Assembly: GCA_963713355.1 (NCBI GenBank) | Contig: CAVQLK010000006.1 | Coordinates: 992,001-1,056,000 of the forward strand | Origin: FEN-1219 sp963713355 | Lineage (GTDB): Bacteria > Pseudomonadota > Gammaproteobacteria > Steroidobacterales > Rariloculaceae | Direction: 5' to 3' | Length of the DNA: 64,000 bases | Shown: in pieces, positions 7,842 to 16,379 of the stretch | Position numbering within the stretch: the first letter of the stretch is position 1 | Layout: each line of letters opens with the position of its first letter | Made by a program: the position numbers and the translations under genes | Notes under the pieces: generated by a model | Told to the model about the DNA's origin: nothing | Database searches by the model: none | Seen by the model: the letters and a program-made list of their open reading frames with translations, nothing else

Positions 7842-8924
7842 ATGGCGACGCAATTATCGGCACGCGTGAATCCTGGTCTCGAAGGTGTCGTTGCGGCCGA
7901 GACTCACCTTAGCCACGTCGATGGCGAGCGCGGCGAGCTCATCGTCGCGGGCCGCCGGCTCGAAGAGCTCGTGCGGCACGACTACGAGGACGTCGTCGCG
8001 GAGCTGTGGGAAGCCGCGGGCATCGCGCGGCAGAGCCGTGCGGCTGCGGCGCCGCTGCCGGCTTCGACGCTGGCTCTGTTGCGCGCAGCTGCGCAGCGCG
8101 GCGCTGCGCCGATGGATGCGCTCCGCATGGCCGCGGGCACGCTGAGCGCCGAGGACGACGTCGCGGCAGCGCAGCAGCTCGTGGGCTCGTTCCCGACGAT
8201 CGTCGCTGCCTACGCACGCGTGCTGCGGGGCGCGGAGCCGCTCGCGCCGCTCCCGGGCCTCGGGCTCGCCGCGAATTTCCTGTACATGCTGACGGGCTCG
8301 GAGCCGCATGCCGAGCTCGTGCGCGGGCTCAATGTCTACCTCACGACTGTTTCGGACCACGGCCTGAATGCGTCGACGTTCGCCGCTCGCGTCATCGTCT
8401 CGACGGGCTCGGACTTCGTGTCGGCGGTCACGGGTGCCGTCGGCGCGCTGAAGGGGCCGCTGCATGGCGGTGCGCCGGGACCGGCGCTCGACATGGTGTT
8501 CGAGATCGGCTCGGCCGAGCGAGCCGAGGCCGTGCTGCGCGAGAAGATCGCGCGCGGCGAGCGCCTCATGGGCTTCGGCCATCGCATCTACAAGGTCCGC
8601 GACCCGCGTGCCGACGTGCTCGCGGCCGCTGCGGCGCGGATGTTCGAGCGCGCAGGCGACCTGCGGCTCTACGAGCTCGCGCGCGCCGTCGAGTCCGCGG
8701 CGCTGCGCCTGCTCGAGGAGCACAAGCCGGGACGGCGGCTCAAGACGAACGTCGAGTTCTATACGGCGCTGCTGCTGCACGGTCTTGGACTTGAGACGGC
8801 GTTCTTCACGCCGACGTTTGCCGTCGGCCGCGTCGCGGGCTGGACAGCGCATTGCTTCGAGCAGCGCGCGCTCGGGCGCCTGATTCGCCCGCAAAGCGTC
8901 TACGTCGGCCACGTGCCGCGTTAG
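7842..8924 (+). CDS. citrate/2-methylcitrate synthase family protein
   Basis: 360 aa from the ATG at 7842. Other in-frame ATGs at 7785 and 7821 would run through the palindrome or overlap the divergent gene, so 7842 is preferred. Catalytic histidines are seen in PLHGGAP and GFGHRIYKVRDPR; the C-terminal FTPTFAVGRVAGWTAHCFEQ is classic for the family. The usual catalytic Asp in NVDFY reads NVEFY here, a conservative Asp-to-Glu change. It should condense oxaloacetate with acetyl-CoA or a larger acyl-CoA in the cytosol. It is transcribed divergently from the HTH-fused paralogue, which probably regulates it. Confidence 0.88.
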   Translation: MATQLSARVNPGLEGVVAAETHLSHVDGERGELIVAGRRLEELVRHDYEDVVAELWEAAGIARQSRAAAAPLPASTLALLRAAAQRGAAPMDALRMAAGTLSAEDDVAAAQQLVGSFPTIVAAYARVLRGAEPLAPLPGLGLAANFLYMLTGSEPHAELVRGLNVYLTTVSDHGLNASTFAARVIVSTGSDFVSAVTGAVGALKGPLHGGAPGPALDMVFEIGSAERAEAVLREKIARGERLMGFGHRIYKVRDPRADVLAAAAARMFERAGDLRLYELARAVESAALRLLEEHKPGRRLKTNVEFYTALLLHGLGLETAFFTPTFAVGRVAGWTAHCFEQRALGRLIRPQSVYVGHVPR

Positions 8925-8965
8925 CGCTGCCACGCGAACGGCGGCTCAAGGACCGCGCGGGATTG

Positions 8966-9526
8966 TCAGAATTGGACCTTCATCCCGAAGCTCAAGAGGG
9001 AAAAGCTGCCGAAGTCCGGTCGTGTCGCGGAATACGAGAAGTAGGCGCCGAATCTTTCGCTGAAGTAGTACTCGCCGGCTAGGCGCCACGCGATGTCGGT
9101 GCCCGACGTCGCTCGGCGCGCAAACGGCACGAAGAACAAGAACGGACTTTCGACCGCTTCGAGCTGCCAAAAGCTCACGCCCAGCGTTGGGACCAGGCGC
9201 AATTTTTCCGTCACGGGAAACGCGTAGCCGCCCATCACGCGGGCTTCTTGAAACTCGTAAGAACCGCCGAGCAAGAATCCGGTGATGTCGAAGCCCGTGC
9301 TGCCGCTACCCTCGATCACGACGTTGTTCGCGAAGCGGTAGCCGACGCCGAGCTCGCCGACGAAAGTGTCCTCGTCGCCACTGCCGTTCGAGATGGCCGC
9401 TTCGGTGTCGACGCCGAGATCGCCGCCTCCACCGCCGACCGACAGGGTGACGCCCTGCCCGAGACACGCGATCGAGGGCAGAACTGCCGATACGGTCCAT
9501 AGAGCGCAGCCGGCGGGCTTGAGCAT
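8966..9526 (-). CDS. outer-membrane beta-barrel protein
   Basis: 186 aa from the ATG at 9526, chosen because it begins a signal peptide (MLKPAGCALWTVSAVLPSIA); the open frame continues upstream without stops but not in a plausible way. The mature part shows alternating aromatic/hydrophobic strands (GELGVGYRFANNVVIEGS, WRLAGEYYFSERFGAYFSYS) and ends in FGMKVQF, with the terminal Phe used by the BAM machinery. It resembles OmpA/OmpW-like eight-stranded barrels; the ligand is unknown. It converges on the citrate synthase gene. Confidence 0.8.
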   Translation of the reverse strand: MLKPAGCALWTVSAVLPSIACLGQGVTLSVGGGGGDLGVDTEAAISNGSGDEDTFVGELGVGYRFANNVVIEGSGSTGFDITGFLLGGSYEFQEARVMGGYAFPVTEKLRLVPTLGVSFWQLEAVESPFLFFVPFARRATSGTDIAWRLAGEYYFSERFGAYFSYSATRPDFGSFSLLSFGMKVQF

Positions 9527-9693
9527 GGCGTCGAGTGTACGGCGCGAGCCCGTCAAACAGATGCGACAAAGATCACCACACATCCGTAATCCCGCTGTCG
9601 TGGCATGAACCTTGCTGCCTCCTACGGTCTTTGCCCGGCAGCCGCCGGCGCACAGGCAAACCCACGAGCCTTCACCAAAAAGGAGATCACGCC

Positions 9694-10761
9694 ATGGAGA
9701 ATTACGACCCACGTCGAAGGCAAGATGAAGAGCGCCAGCGAGCGCGCCAAGAGGATCGCGGCCGCGACCGCGACTCGTGGTGGCGCGCCGAGCGATCGCA
9801 TGAGGACGATCAACCGCGCCGCGCGGAGCGCGGCTGGCTCGACTACGACCGGGACTACGGCCGGTCCGAGGAGTCGCAAGGCCGGCGCGAAGACCAGCGC
9901 TACCGTCAGAGCGGAGGCGCAGAGCGCTCGCGCTTTTCACCCGATTGGTCGCGCGAGGGCACTGAGCCGAGGTACTCGGACGACCCGTACTACTCCCGCA
10001 ACCGCGAGCACGAGCGCTCCGACGAGTACTCGCGGCGCGGCCGCTCCGAGAGCTGGGAGGGCAACGACGCGCGCCGGTGGGAACAACGCTCACGCGCTTC
10101 GGTCCCTTCCGAGCAGCGCGAAATGGCGGAACGCGCCACCCCCGGCGACTACTACGATCCTGACTGGCCGTACGACCGCAACCGGCAAGGCCGCGACGTG
10201 CGGAGCTCGCGCGACGACGAGCAGGCGAGCCACTATCGCGGCTATTACAGCCGTTCGGCTACGCCGTTCTCGTATGCCGGAGGCAGCGGTTACCTCTACT
10301 CGGAGTCGGTGACGCTACACGGCCCGTACACAGGCCGCGGCCCGAAGGGCTACAAGCGCTCCGATCAGCAGATCATCGAGGAGGCCTGCCAGCGCCTCGA
10401 GCGTGACGGCGACATCGATGCGAGCGAGATCGAGGTCACGGCGGACGAGGGCGTGATCCGCCTGCGCGGCAACGTGCCTGACCGGCAGACGAAGCGCCGT
10501 GCCGAGGAGTGCGTCGAGTCGGTCTACGGCGCGCGCGACGTCATGAACGAGCTGCGCGTGTCGCAGCAGAGTGGTGAGCAGGGACAAGCTGGCTCGCAAG
10601 GTATGCAGAGCAGCCGTGGATCGCAGGCATCGCAAGGTGCCCAAGGATCCCAAACGTCACAGGGCTCGCAGACCTCGCAGGGCTCGCAAACGTCTACGTC
10701 GGGCATGCGATCCGGCACGGGCGAGCAGGCGGGCGAAGACAAGCGCACGCCACGGCACTAA
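9694..10761 (+). CDS. BON-domain protein with charged N-terminus and Ser/Gln/Gly repeat tail
   Basis: 355 aa. The ATG at 9694 follows a strong ribosome site (AAGGAG). Residues 1-185 are very rich in Arg, Asp, Glu, Ser and Tyr and probably disordered. Residues about 225-290 form a BON domain (EVTADEGVIRLRGNVPDRQT), known to bind phospholipid or envelope components in OsmY-like stress proteins. The last 60 residues repeat GSQ/TSQG units. There is no signal peptide, unlike OsmY. Many proteobacteria carry such BON proteins with disordered heads; the function is not established. A strong hairpin follows the stop. Confidence 0.82.
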   Translation: MENYDPRRRQDEERQRARQEDRGRDRDSWWRAERSHEDDQPRRAERGWLDYDRDYGRSEESQGRREDQRYRQSGGAERSRFSPDWSREGTEPRYSDDPYYSRNREHERSDEYSRRGRSESWEGNDARRWEQRSRASVPSEQREMAERATPGDYYDPDWPYDRNRQGRDVRSSRDDEQASHYRGYYSRSATPFSYAGGSGYLYSESVTLHGPYTGRGPKGYKRSDQQIIEEACQRLERDGDIDASEIEVTADEGVIRLRGNVPDRQTKRRAEECVESVYGARDVMNELRVSQQSGEQGQAGSQGMQSSRGSQASQGAQGSQTSQGSQTSQGSQTSTSGMRSGTGEQAGEDKRTPRH

Positions 10762-10775
10762 GCCACCAGTGCGTC

Positions 10776-10801
10776 CGCCGGCGCGGCATTCCGCGCCGGC
10801 G
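10776..10801. terminator. GC-rich hairpin between convergent genes
   Basis: A perfect 11-bp stem (CGCCGGCGCGG and its complement) with a CATT loop lies between the convergent BON gene and the secreted-protein operon. It has no T-run, so it could act on both strands as a barrier or weak terminator. Confidence 0.55.
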
Positions 10802-10806
10802 CGGCG

Positions 10807-11767
10807 CTACTGCTTCGCAGCCGCTTCCTTCTCGGCAACGCGGGCACCCGACAGGATGTTCGCCATGCCGTAGTTGCCTTCGGTGCAGGCGTACTCGTAC
10901 AGCAGGCCGTCGAGCTTCGTCAGCGGATAGACGCCGCCCCAGGGCTCGGCCCAGGTGTCGGGATCGACGACCGTGAATGCGTACTCGAGCGTATCTTCGT
11001 CGACGCGCGTGATGCGCTCCGTGACGCGCATGTTCTCGCTCGCGTTGCGCCACGCGGATTCCGGGTGGAAGCCGGCCGTCTCGATGACGAACGTCTCGCC
11101 CTCCCAGCGGCCGACAGAGGTGCCGTTCCATTGCGGCAGCAGCTTGTCGGGCAGCGGGCGGCCGTCGGTGGGAATCACGCGCGGGTCACCCATCTCGCCC
11201 TGGACGATAACGTAGCCGGGACTCTGGAAGATTTGCAGATTGCTGTTGTAGCCGCGCGGCAGGATCGGCGGCTGGGTGCTCGACCAGATGACGCAGCGCT
11301 CGGTCAACGAGCGCATTTCGGGCCCGTCGAACTCTTTGCCTCGGCGTGCGGCAGCGCGCTCGTCGCGACGAGCGGCCGCCGCAGCCGTCAGCGGCGGAAT
11401 CCGGCCGTTCTTCGGCTGCGTGACGATCGACGTGCGAAGGTTCAGCGAGTGCACGCCCTCGTTCTCGCTCAACGCGAACTGACCCATGCTGTAGTGCACG
11501 TCTTCCTGCGTGCCGGGCTCCGTGTCGTCTGCGTCGAACCGCTGCTCGAGCCGGCGCTTCGCGAATTCCTCGTACTCGTCTCGCGCGAGAAACTCTTTCT
11601 CGCCGTATTCGGGCGCGCGCTCGAGCGGCGCCGTCGTGAACTCGCTGTAGGCGCCCGTGAGGTCGGGGTCGCCCCAGGACGTGCGCGCCTGCTTTTGCGC
11701 GTGCACGCAGAGCGGTGCGATGGCGGCGGCCAAACCGGCAACGACCAAATAGGTATGTGTGTTTCAT
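10807..11767 (-). pseudogene. secreted protein of unknown function, frameshifted in the signal peptide
   Basis: After removing one base in the A-run at 11747-11749 the gene reads 319 aa with a clean signal peptide (MKHTYLLVVAGLAAAIAPL, cleavage after VHAQ). Without the correction the ATG frame ends as nonsense and only a TTG start inside the signal remains. The mature protein is rich in Arg and Glu, has two well-spaced Cys (CVIWSS and YACTEG) and many aromatic residues. Related secreted proteins occur in GC-rich soil bacteria next to DUF6152 genes. The ATG overlaps the stop of the upstream gene (ATGA), so the operon is translationally coupled. Function unknown; an assembly indel is likely. 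Confidence 0.7.
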
Positions 11768-12575
11768 CGGCTCGATGCTCCTGCCGGCGGCTCGGTGCCC
11801 GGCTTGCGCAAATGCCCGTAGATCTTCTCTTCCGCGTACGGCTCGCACTTGAACTCGAGGATGCGGAAGCCCTCGTCGACGATTCGATACAGCGGCATGC
11901 GGATCGTCCACGGCCGCGAGAACACGGTCGCGTCCTCGATCGTCGCTTCGTACTGCAGGTGGTTCGGACCGAGCGGTGTGTAGCGCTCCGTGATGCGCGC
12001 GTTGCCGCTCGCATATTGCCGGCTCGATCGAGCCAGGTGAGGCCGTTCAAGCCCGTGACCTCGACGACGAACGTGTTGCCGTCCCAGCGCCCGTTCGACC
12101 AGCCCATCCAGCTATCGAGCGGCGCTTCTTCCTTGCCGTCGACGAAGATCCGCCGGAACGCCGTCGCGAACTGATAATAAATGACGACGTCGCGCTCGCT
12201 CTGCAGGATCTGAAACGGGTAGGGCATGTACGTCGAGCGCGGCACGCCGCCCATGTAGCACTTGCCTTCCGGGTCTTCGGTGAGGCGATTCTCGAAGCGG
12301 CGGTCGCGCTCGGCTCGCGCCTCCGGCAAGTACGGGATCTCGCCGCCGTCGACGACGCCGTGCCCCGGCGGCACGGCGGCCTGTGCGCCGAGCTCGAGCA
12401 GCACCGGATAGCCGGACACGTGCGGCTCGATGTTCCAGTGCGCGGCATTCAGCGTTTGCCACACGCCGGAGATATCCGGGCGGCCGTTCGAGGCGCGCGG
12501 GAGCTCGGTGAGGACTTGCGCTTGTGCGGCCGCCGCCGCGACCAGGGCGAAGGCGGTCGTCAGGATTCGTTTCAT
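11764..12575 (-). pseudogene. secreted protein of unknown function, frameshifted near the middle
   Basis: Signal peptide MKRILTTAFALVAAAAAQA, then a protein of the same general type as its downstream neighbour (RWDGNTFVVEVTGLNGLTW corresponds to RWEGETFVIETAGFHPESAW there). At about 12015 the frame breaks; one missing base (AATTAT read as AATAT) restores ITERYTPLGPNHLQYEATI and the rest to the stop, giving 270 aa. The two genes are therefore paralogues in tandem. Both the start and the stop overlap neighbours through ATGA. Function unknown; probably intact in the real genome. Confidence 0.7.
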
Positions 12576-13003
12576 TGCGGGGCGCCGGTCTCTTCGCCGG
12601 GCGCTGCAGTGCCGCCGAAGAACAGCGCGCGGCCGTCGGCGAACGTCATGTCGCGGCCCACGGCTTTATTCGAGCCGTCGCGCGTGCCGTAGCCGCGAAT
12701 GATGAGCTCCGAGCCGATCGGGATCGAATTCTTCGTGATGCCGCGCCGCACGAGCGCGTTCGGGCTGCCGCCTTCGACCATCCACACGACCGGCTTGCCG
12801 TCCTGAATCACCTCGACGTGGATCCACGAGTGCGGATTGATGAGCTCGACTTTGACGACTTTGCCTTGCAGCTCGATCTGACGGTTCACGTCGAACTCGG
12901 TGGCGAAGGCGTGGTGCGCGTGCGCGCCCGCCGTTGCCAGCATGCATGCCGCTCCCGAAACAACCAGCGTCAATAGTCGCACGGCCGGCCCCCCTCTATT
13001 CAT
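12572..13003 (-). CDS. DUF6152-like secreted protein
   Basis: 143 aa with a signal peptide ending at about AGAHAHHAF. The mature part (FDVNRQIELQGKVVKVELIN, PHSWIHVEV, GYGTRDGSNKAVGRDMTFAD) is typical of the DUF6152 family: small periplasmic beta-rich proteins beginning HHAF after the signal and carrying a conserved NPH motif. The histidines could bind metal, but that is unproven. It is the first gene of a coupled three-gene operon, overlapping the next start by ATGA, and is divergent from the aminotransferase. Confidence 0.8.
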   Translation of the reverse strand: MNRGGPAVRLLTLVVSGAACMLATAGAHAHHAFATEFDVNRQIELQGKVVKVELINPHSWIHVEVIQDGKPVVWMVEGGSPNALVRRGITKNSIPIGSELIIRGYGTRDGSNKAVGRDMTFADGRALFFGGTAAPGEETGAPQ

Positions 13004-13065
13004 TCAGTACGGCTCGGCCAAATAATGCCCGAATCCATCGCGGCGCGCCTAGCTTGGGAAGAGCC

Positions 13066-14177
13066 ATGAGATTAGCCCCATTTGTGCTCGAAGACTGGCT
13101 TGCGAAATATCGAGATTCCGTGCCGCACCACCTCGGCATGAGCACGGGGCCGAAGTGGACGCTGGCCGAGCTTCGGGCGTTGATGACAGATACCGAGCGC
13201 GCTGCGTTCGACGGAACGGTCTTGGGGTATTGCCCGACAGAGGGCCGCGAGCCGCTGCGAGCCGCGCTCGCCTCGATGTATGGGGCGCATCCCGACGAGA
13301 TCCTGATCTTCAACGGCGGCGCCGAGGCGCTGCTGGCGCTGTTCTTCGTTGCCGGCGAGCTCGGCACTGAACGTCGTCGTCCCGACTCCTTCGTTCGCGC
13401 CTTTCATGGAGGTTCCGACGGCGCTCGGCGTCGAGGCACGACGATACGCGCTGCGCCTCGAGAGCGGTTTCGCGCTCGACGTCGACGCGATCGGCCGGCT
13501 CGTCGACGAGCGCACGAGGCTGATCCTGGTCAACACGCCGCACAACCCGAGCGGCGCCGTCGCTTCGGAGGACGCTATCCGAGCGCTCGACGCTCTCGCG
13601 CAGCGGCGGGGCATTCCGCTCGTCGTCGACGAGGTCTATCACCCGATCTATCACGGCCCGCCGGCGCGGTCGGCCGGCGAATACTCGCGCGCGACGGTGC
13701 TGGGCGACTTCTCGAAGTCCTTCAGCTTGCCGGGGGTGCGCATCGGCTGGCTGCTCGAGCGGGACCCGAAGCGGCGCCGCGAGCTCGCGAACGCGCACAG
13801 CTACTTCACGACCTCGACGGGCATGCTCGGCGAGCTGCTGGCCGAGGCTGCCGTGCGCAATCGCGAGACGATCTGGGACCGCGCGCGCAGCGTCAGCGCG
13901 CAGAATCTCGCCGTCGCTCGACGAGTGGTGCACGGCGCACGAGGAACAGATCGAGTGGCTGCGGCCGCGCGGATCAATGACGGCGTTCCCGCGCGTGCGC
14001 GGCGCGGCCGATGCCCGCCCGTTTTGCGTCGCAGCCGCCGAGCGCGGCGTGCTGCTCGCGATCGGCGAAGCGTTCGGAGCGCCGGCGCACTTTCGGATCG
14101 GCTTCGGCCTCGCTATGCCGCGTTACAGCGAAGCGCTTGGAATATTGAGCGACGTGCTGACGTCACGCCGGTTCTAG
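13066..14177 (+). pseudogene. class I/II PLP aminotransferase, two frameshifts
   Basis: The gene reads in three frames. Removing one base near 13366 (ELGLNVVVPTPSF) and one near 13915 (LDEWCTAHEEQIEWLRP) gives a continuous 369-aa fold type I enzyme. Motifs are NTPHNPSG, DEVYHP and the PLP lysine region GDFSKSFSLPGVRIGW. The N-terminus (FVLEDWLAKYRDSVPHHLGMS) resembles capreomycidine-synthase-like aminotransferases. The amino donor and acceptor are unknown. The exact match of the length to two single-base insertions favours sequence error over decay. It is divergent from the DUF6152 operon. Confidence 0.78.
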
Positions 14178-14288
14178 GTCGTATCTCGACGCCGTGTCCG
14201 CGCAATGGGACGACGCGCCCGCGAGGCTCAAAGCGTTCGTCGAGTCGTAGCGAGAGCGCGCTATCATCGAGGCAGCGGAGGCTCCGCG

Positions 14289-14942
14289 ATGTCCAAATTG
14301 CGCGTCAACAGTTTCAGCGTGTCGCTCGACGGGTACGGCGCCGGGCCGAGGCAGAGCCTGCAAGAGCCTTTGGGCGTCGGTGGGGAGACGCTGCATCACT
14401 GGGTGGTCGGCACGCGGACGTTTAGGCAGCTCTTTGGCAACGAAGGTGGATCGACGGGCGTCGACGACGCGTTCGCGCAGCGCGGCTTCGCGAATGTCGG
14501 CGCGTGGATCTTGGGGCGCAACATGTTTGGCCCCGTGCGCGGCGCGTGGCCCGACGAGAGCTGGCGAGGGTGGTGGGGCGACGAGCCGCCGTACCACTGC
14601 GACGTGTTCGTGCTTACCCATCATCCGCGTAAGTCGCTCACGATGCAGGGCGGCACGACGTTTCATTTCGTGACTGGCGGCATCCAGGAGGCGCTCGATC
14701 GCGCGAGAAAGGCCGCAGGCGGCAAGGACGTGCGGCTCGGCGGCGGTGTCGCGACGATTCAGCAGTATCTGCGTGCTCGCTTGATTGACGAGCTGCATCT
14801 TGCTTTCGCGCCGGTGTTGCTCGGTTCCGGTGAGGCGCTGTTCGCCGAAATCGACGTCGCGCAGCTCGGCTATCAGGTCATGGAGCACGTCGCGACACCG
14901 GCCGCCACGCACGTCGTCCTGACGAAGCGCGCGACGCCTTGA
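14289..14942 (+). CDS. RibD C-terminal/dihydrofolate reductase-like protein
   Basis: 217 aa from the ATG at 14289, which follows GCGGAGG and begins the typical first strand (VNSFSVSLDGYGAG). The fold signature continues with WILGRNMFGPVRG, VFVLTHHPRKSL and DVRLGGGVATIQQYLRA, then a final DELHLAFAPVLLGSGEALF. Proteins of this type are NADPH-dependent reductases related to the RibD reductase domain and DHFR; most members have unknown substrates. The gene stands alone between the aminotransferase and the regulator. Confidence 0.88.
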   Translation: MSKLRVNSFSVSLDGYGAGPRQSLQEPLGVGGETLHHWVVGTRTFRQLFGNEGGSTGVDDAFAQRGFANVGAWILGRNMFGPVRGAWPDESWRGWWGDEPPYHCDVFVLTHHPRKSLTMQGGTTFHFVTGGIQEALDRARKAAGGKDVRLGGGVATIQQYLRARLIDELHLAFAPVLLGSGEALFAEIDVAQLGYQVMEHVATPAATHVVLTKRATP

Positions 14943-14985
14943 TCTCCGTGTCGGCTCGGCACTTTTGGGGCGAAGAAATAGCCGA

Positions 14986-15828
14986 CTAAGAGGATTCGCC
15001 CGTGTCGAGCAGTGCATCGACGTCGAACGGCGCGTCGGCCGCAGCGCCGAAACGCGACGGCGCGACGCTCGTATAGCGCTTGAAGATCTTGCAGAAGTAC
15101 GAGGAATCGTTGAAGCCGACGAGCTGCGCGACGTCGGCGACCTGAGCGCTGGGATTCTTCAACAGTCCACAGGCCCGGCGAATCCGGAACCGCAGCACAT
15201 ACTCCTGGAACGTTACACCGTACGTTTCCTTGAATGAGCGGCTGAATTGGAATGCCGACATGCCGCACAACGCAGCCGCTCGGGAACTCGAAACTTTCGC
15301 TTGGAAGTTCTTCTCGACGTACTCGATCGCGGACGAAAGAGCCACGCCCGACGGGTCGCGCGCGCTCGTTCGGTGCTCGTCCGGGATAGCCGAGCCCGGA
15401 ATGGTCGCCGTGCGTGGCTTAGATTCTTCATTGCTCAGGCTCAGCATCTCGCTGAGGGACAGCACGCATCGCTCGACGTCGACTCGCGCGAGCGGCTTCA
15501 CCAGATAGTCCCAGACACGCGACCGAAAGGCCCAGACGGCGAGCGCTTCGGAATGCTGCACGGTCAGCATGATCAGCGGCAATCCCGGATGCGAGCGTTT
15601 CGTTTCGCGAAGCAGATTGAGACCTTGCTTCGTAGGGAAATCGAAGTCGAAGAAGGCTACGGCCGGGCGCAGCCGCTCGATATCGGACTGAATCGACGCG
15701 AGCGGAGCGCGTCGATGTATCTCGAACGTTCCGTCGAGGGCTGTATGCGTTTCGGCCTCACGAACGGATACCGTCATGTCCAGCCAGAGCAGTGGATATT
15801 TCGCGGCTTGTTCGGGAAAGCTTTTCAT
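14986..15828 (-). CDS. response regulator with receiver and AraC-type DNA-binding domain
   Basis: 280 aa from the ATG at 15828 (an in-frame ATG at 15879 adds 17 doubtful residues). An N-terminal receiver-like domain (AVAFFDFDFPTKQGLNLL with the acidic pocket, then LTVQHSEALAVWAFRSRVWDYLVKPL) is joined to a C-terminal AraC HTH pair (GMSAFQFSRSFKETYGVTF and VAQLVGFNDSSYFCKIFKRY). Such proteins activate transcription when the receiver is phosphorylated. No histidine kinase is adjacent. It lies about 300 bp upstream of, and divergent from, the tad pilus operon, so control of that operon is likely but inferred. Confidence 0.85.
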   Translation of the reverse strand: MKSFPEQAAKYPLLWLDMTVSVREAETHTALDGTFEIHRRAPLASIQSDIERLRPAVAFFDFDFPTKQGLNLLRETKRSHPGLPLIMLTVQHSEALAVWAFRSRVWDYLVKPLARVDVERCVLSLSEMLSLSNEESKPRTATIPGSAIPDEHRTSARDPSGVALSSAIEYVEKNFQAKVSSSRAAALCGMSAFQFSRSFKETYGVTFQEYVLRFRIRRACGLLKNPSAQVADVAQLVGFNDSSYFCKIFKRYTSVAPSRFGAAADAPFDVDALLDTGESS

Positions 15829-16133
15829 CCGATCGCTAGTGCACCGCAACGGTAGTGCGAATGCAGCGAACGGCTGCACAGATTCAAATCTTGCGCGAGC
15901 GACTTATGTAAGTTTGAGCCGATCCGTCTTGCTTTGCGCGCCCGGCGAAAGGCGATTCGTTAACTGCGTCACGCTGTCTCGCAAACGCCTACCTGAAAAC
16001 CGCAAAGGTCTTCTAACGCCTCCCGCCAGCGTGCCCGTATAAATGCATCCACGATCGAAATGCACCTTTGGTACGGCGATCGATCGGCGGCTCCCCGCCG
16101 CACACCAAGTAGTCGAAAACAGGAGTAAAGATA
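15829..16133. other. 305-bp intergenic region upstream of the tad operon
   Basis: No ORF with coding character is seen. The region is less GC-rich than its surroundings and must hold the divergent promoters of the AraC-type regulator and the flp pilin. A strong ribosome site (AGGAG at 16121) precedes the pilin GTG. I could not assign -35/-10 elements with confidence. Confidence 0.5.
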
Positions 16134-16310
16134 GTGAACAAGAAAATCATGCAGTTCGTTCGCGATGAAGAAGGTCTGACCACGGTCGAGTACGCGATTG
16201 CCGGCGGTCTCGTCGGCGCCGGCGTGATCGCCGCGTTCGGATTTCTGGGTGACGAAGTCAATCGAGTTATCACGTACATCTATACCCAGCTGCAGACTGT
16301 CGCTGCGTAA
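16134..16310 (+). CDS. flp: Flp/Fap-type pilin
   Basis: 58 aa from a GTG start with AGGAG 9 bp upstream. The sequence has a short charged leader, then DEEGLTTVEYAIAGGLVGAG: cleavage would follow the glycine, leaving the conserved Glu-Tyr pair of Flp pilins at the head of a hydrophobic helix. This is the structural subunit of the Tad adhesive pilus, processed by the TadV peptidase encoded next. A strong hairpin separates it from the rest of the operon. Confidence 0.93.
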   Translation: MNKKIMQFVRDEEGLTTVEYAIAGGLVGAGVIAAFGFLGDEVNRVITYIYTQLQTVAA

Positions 16311-16318
16311 GCGAAGCG

Positions 16319-16340
16319 GTGGGGGCCACCAGGCCCCCAC
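16319..16340 (+). terminator. attenuator-like hairpin after the pilin gene
   Basis: A perfect 9-bp stem (GTGGGGGCC/GGCCCCCAC) with loop ACCA starts 8 bp after the pilin stop and is followed by a pyrimidine tract. It probably stops part of transcription or protects the 3' end of the pilin mRNA, so that pilin is made in excess over the assembly proteins. This is the usual arrangement in pilin operons; the effect here is inferred. Confidence 0.6.
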
Positions 16341-16379
16341 CCCCTCTCTTCATCCGAAACTGCTCCGAGAAAAGTCAAA

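Noticed and set aside
9527..10093. Extension of the outer-membrane barrel gene upstream to 10093
   Set aside because: The extra residues have no signal or fold and overlap the BON gene antisense; the signal peptide starts at 9526.
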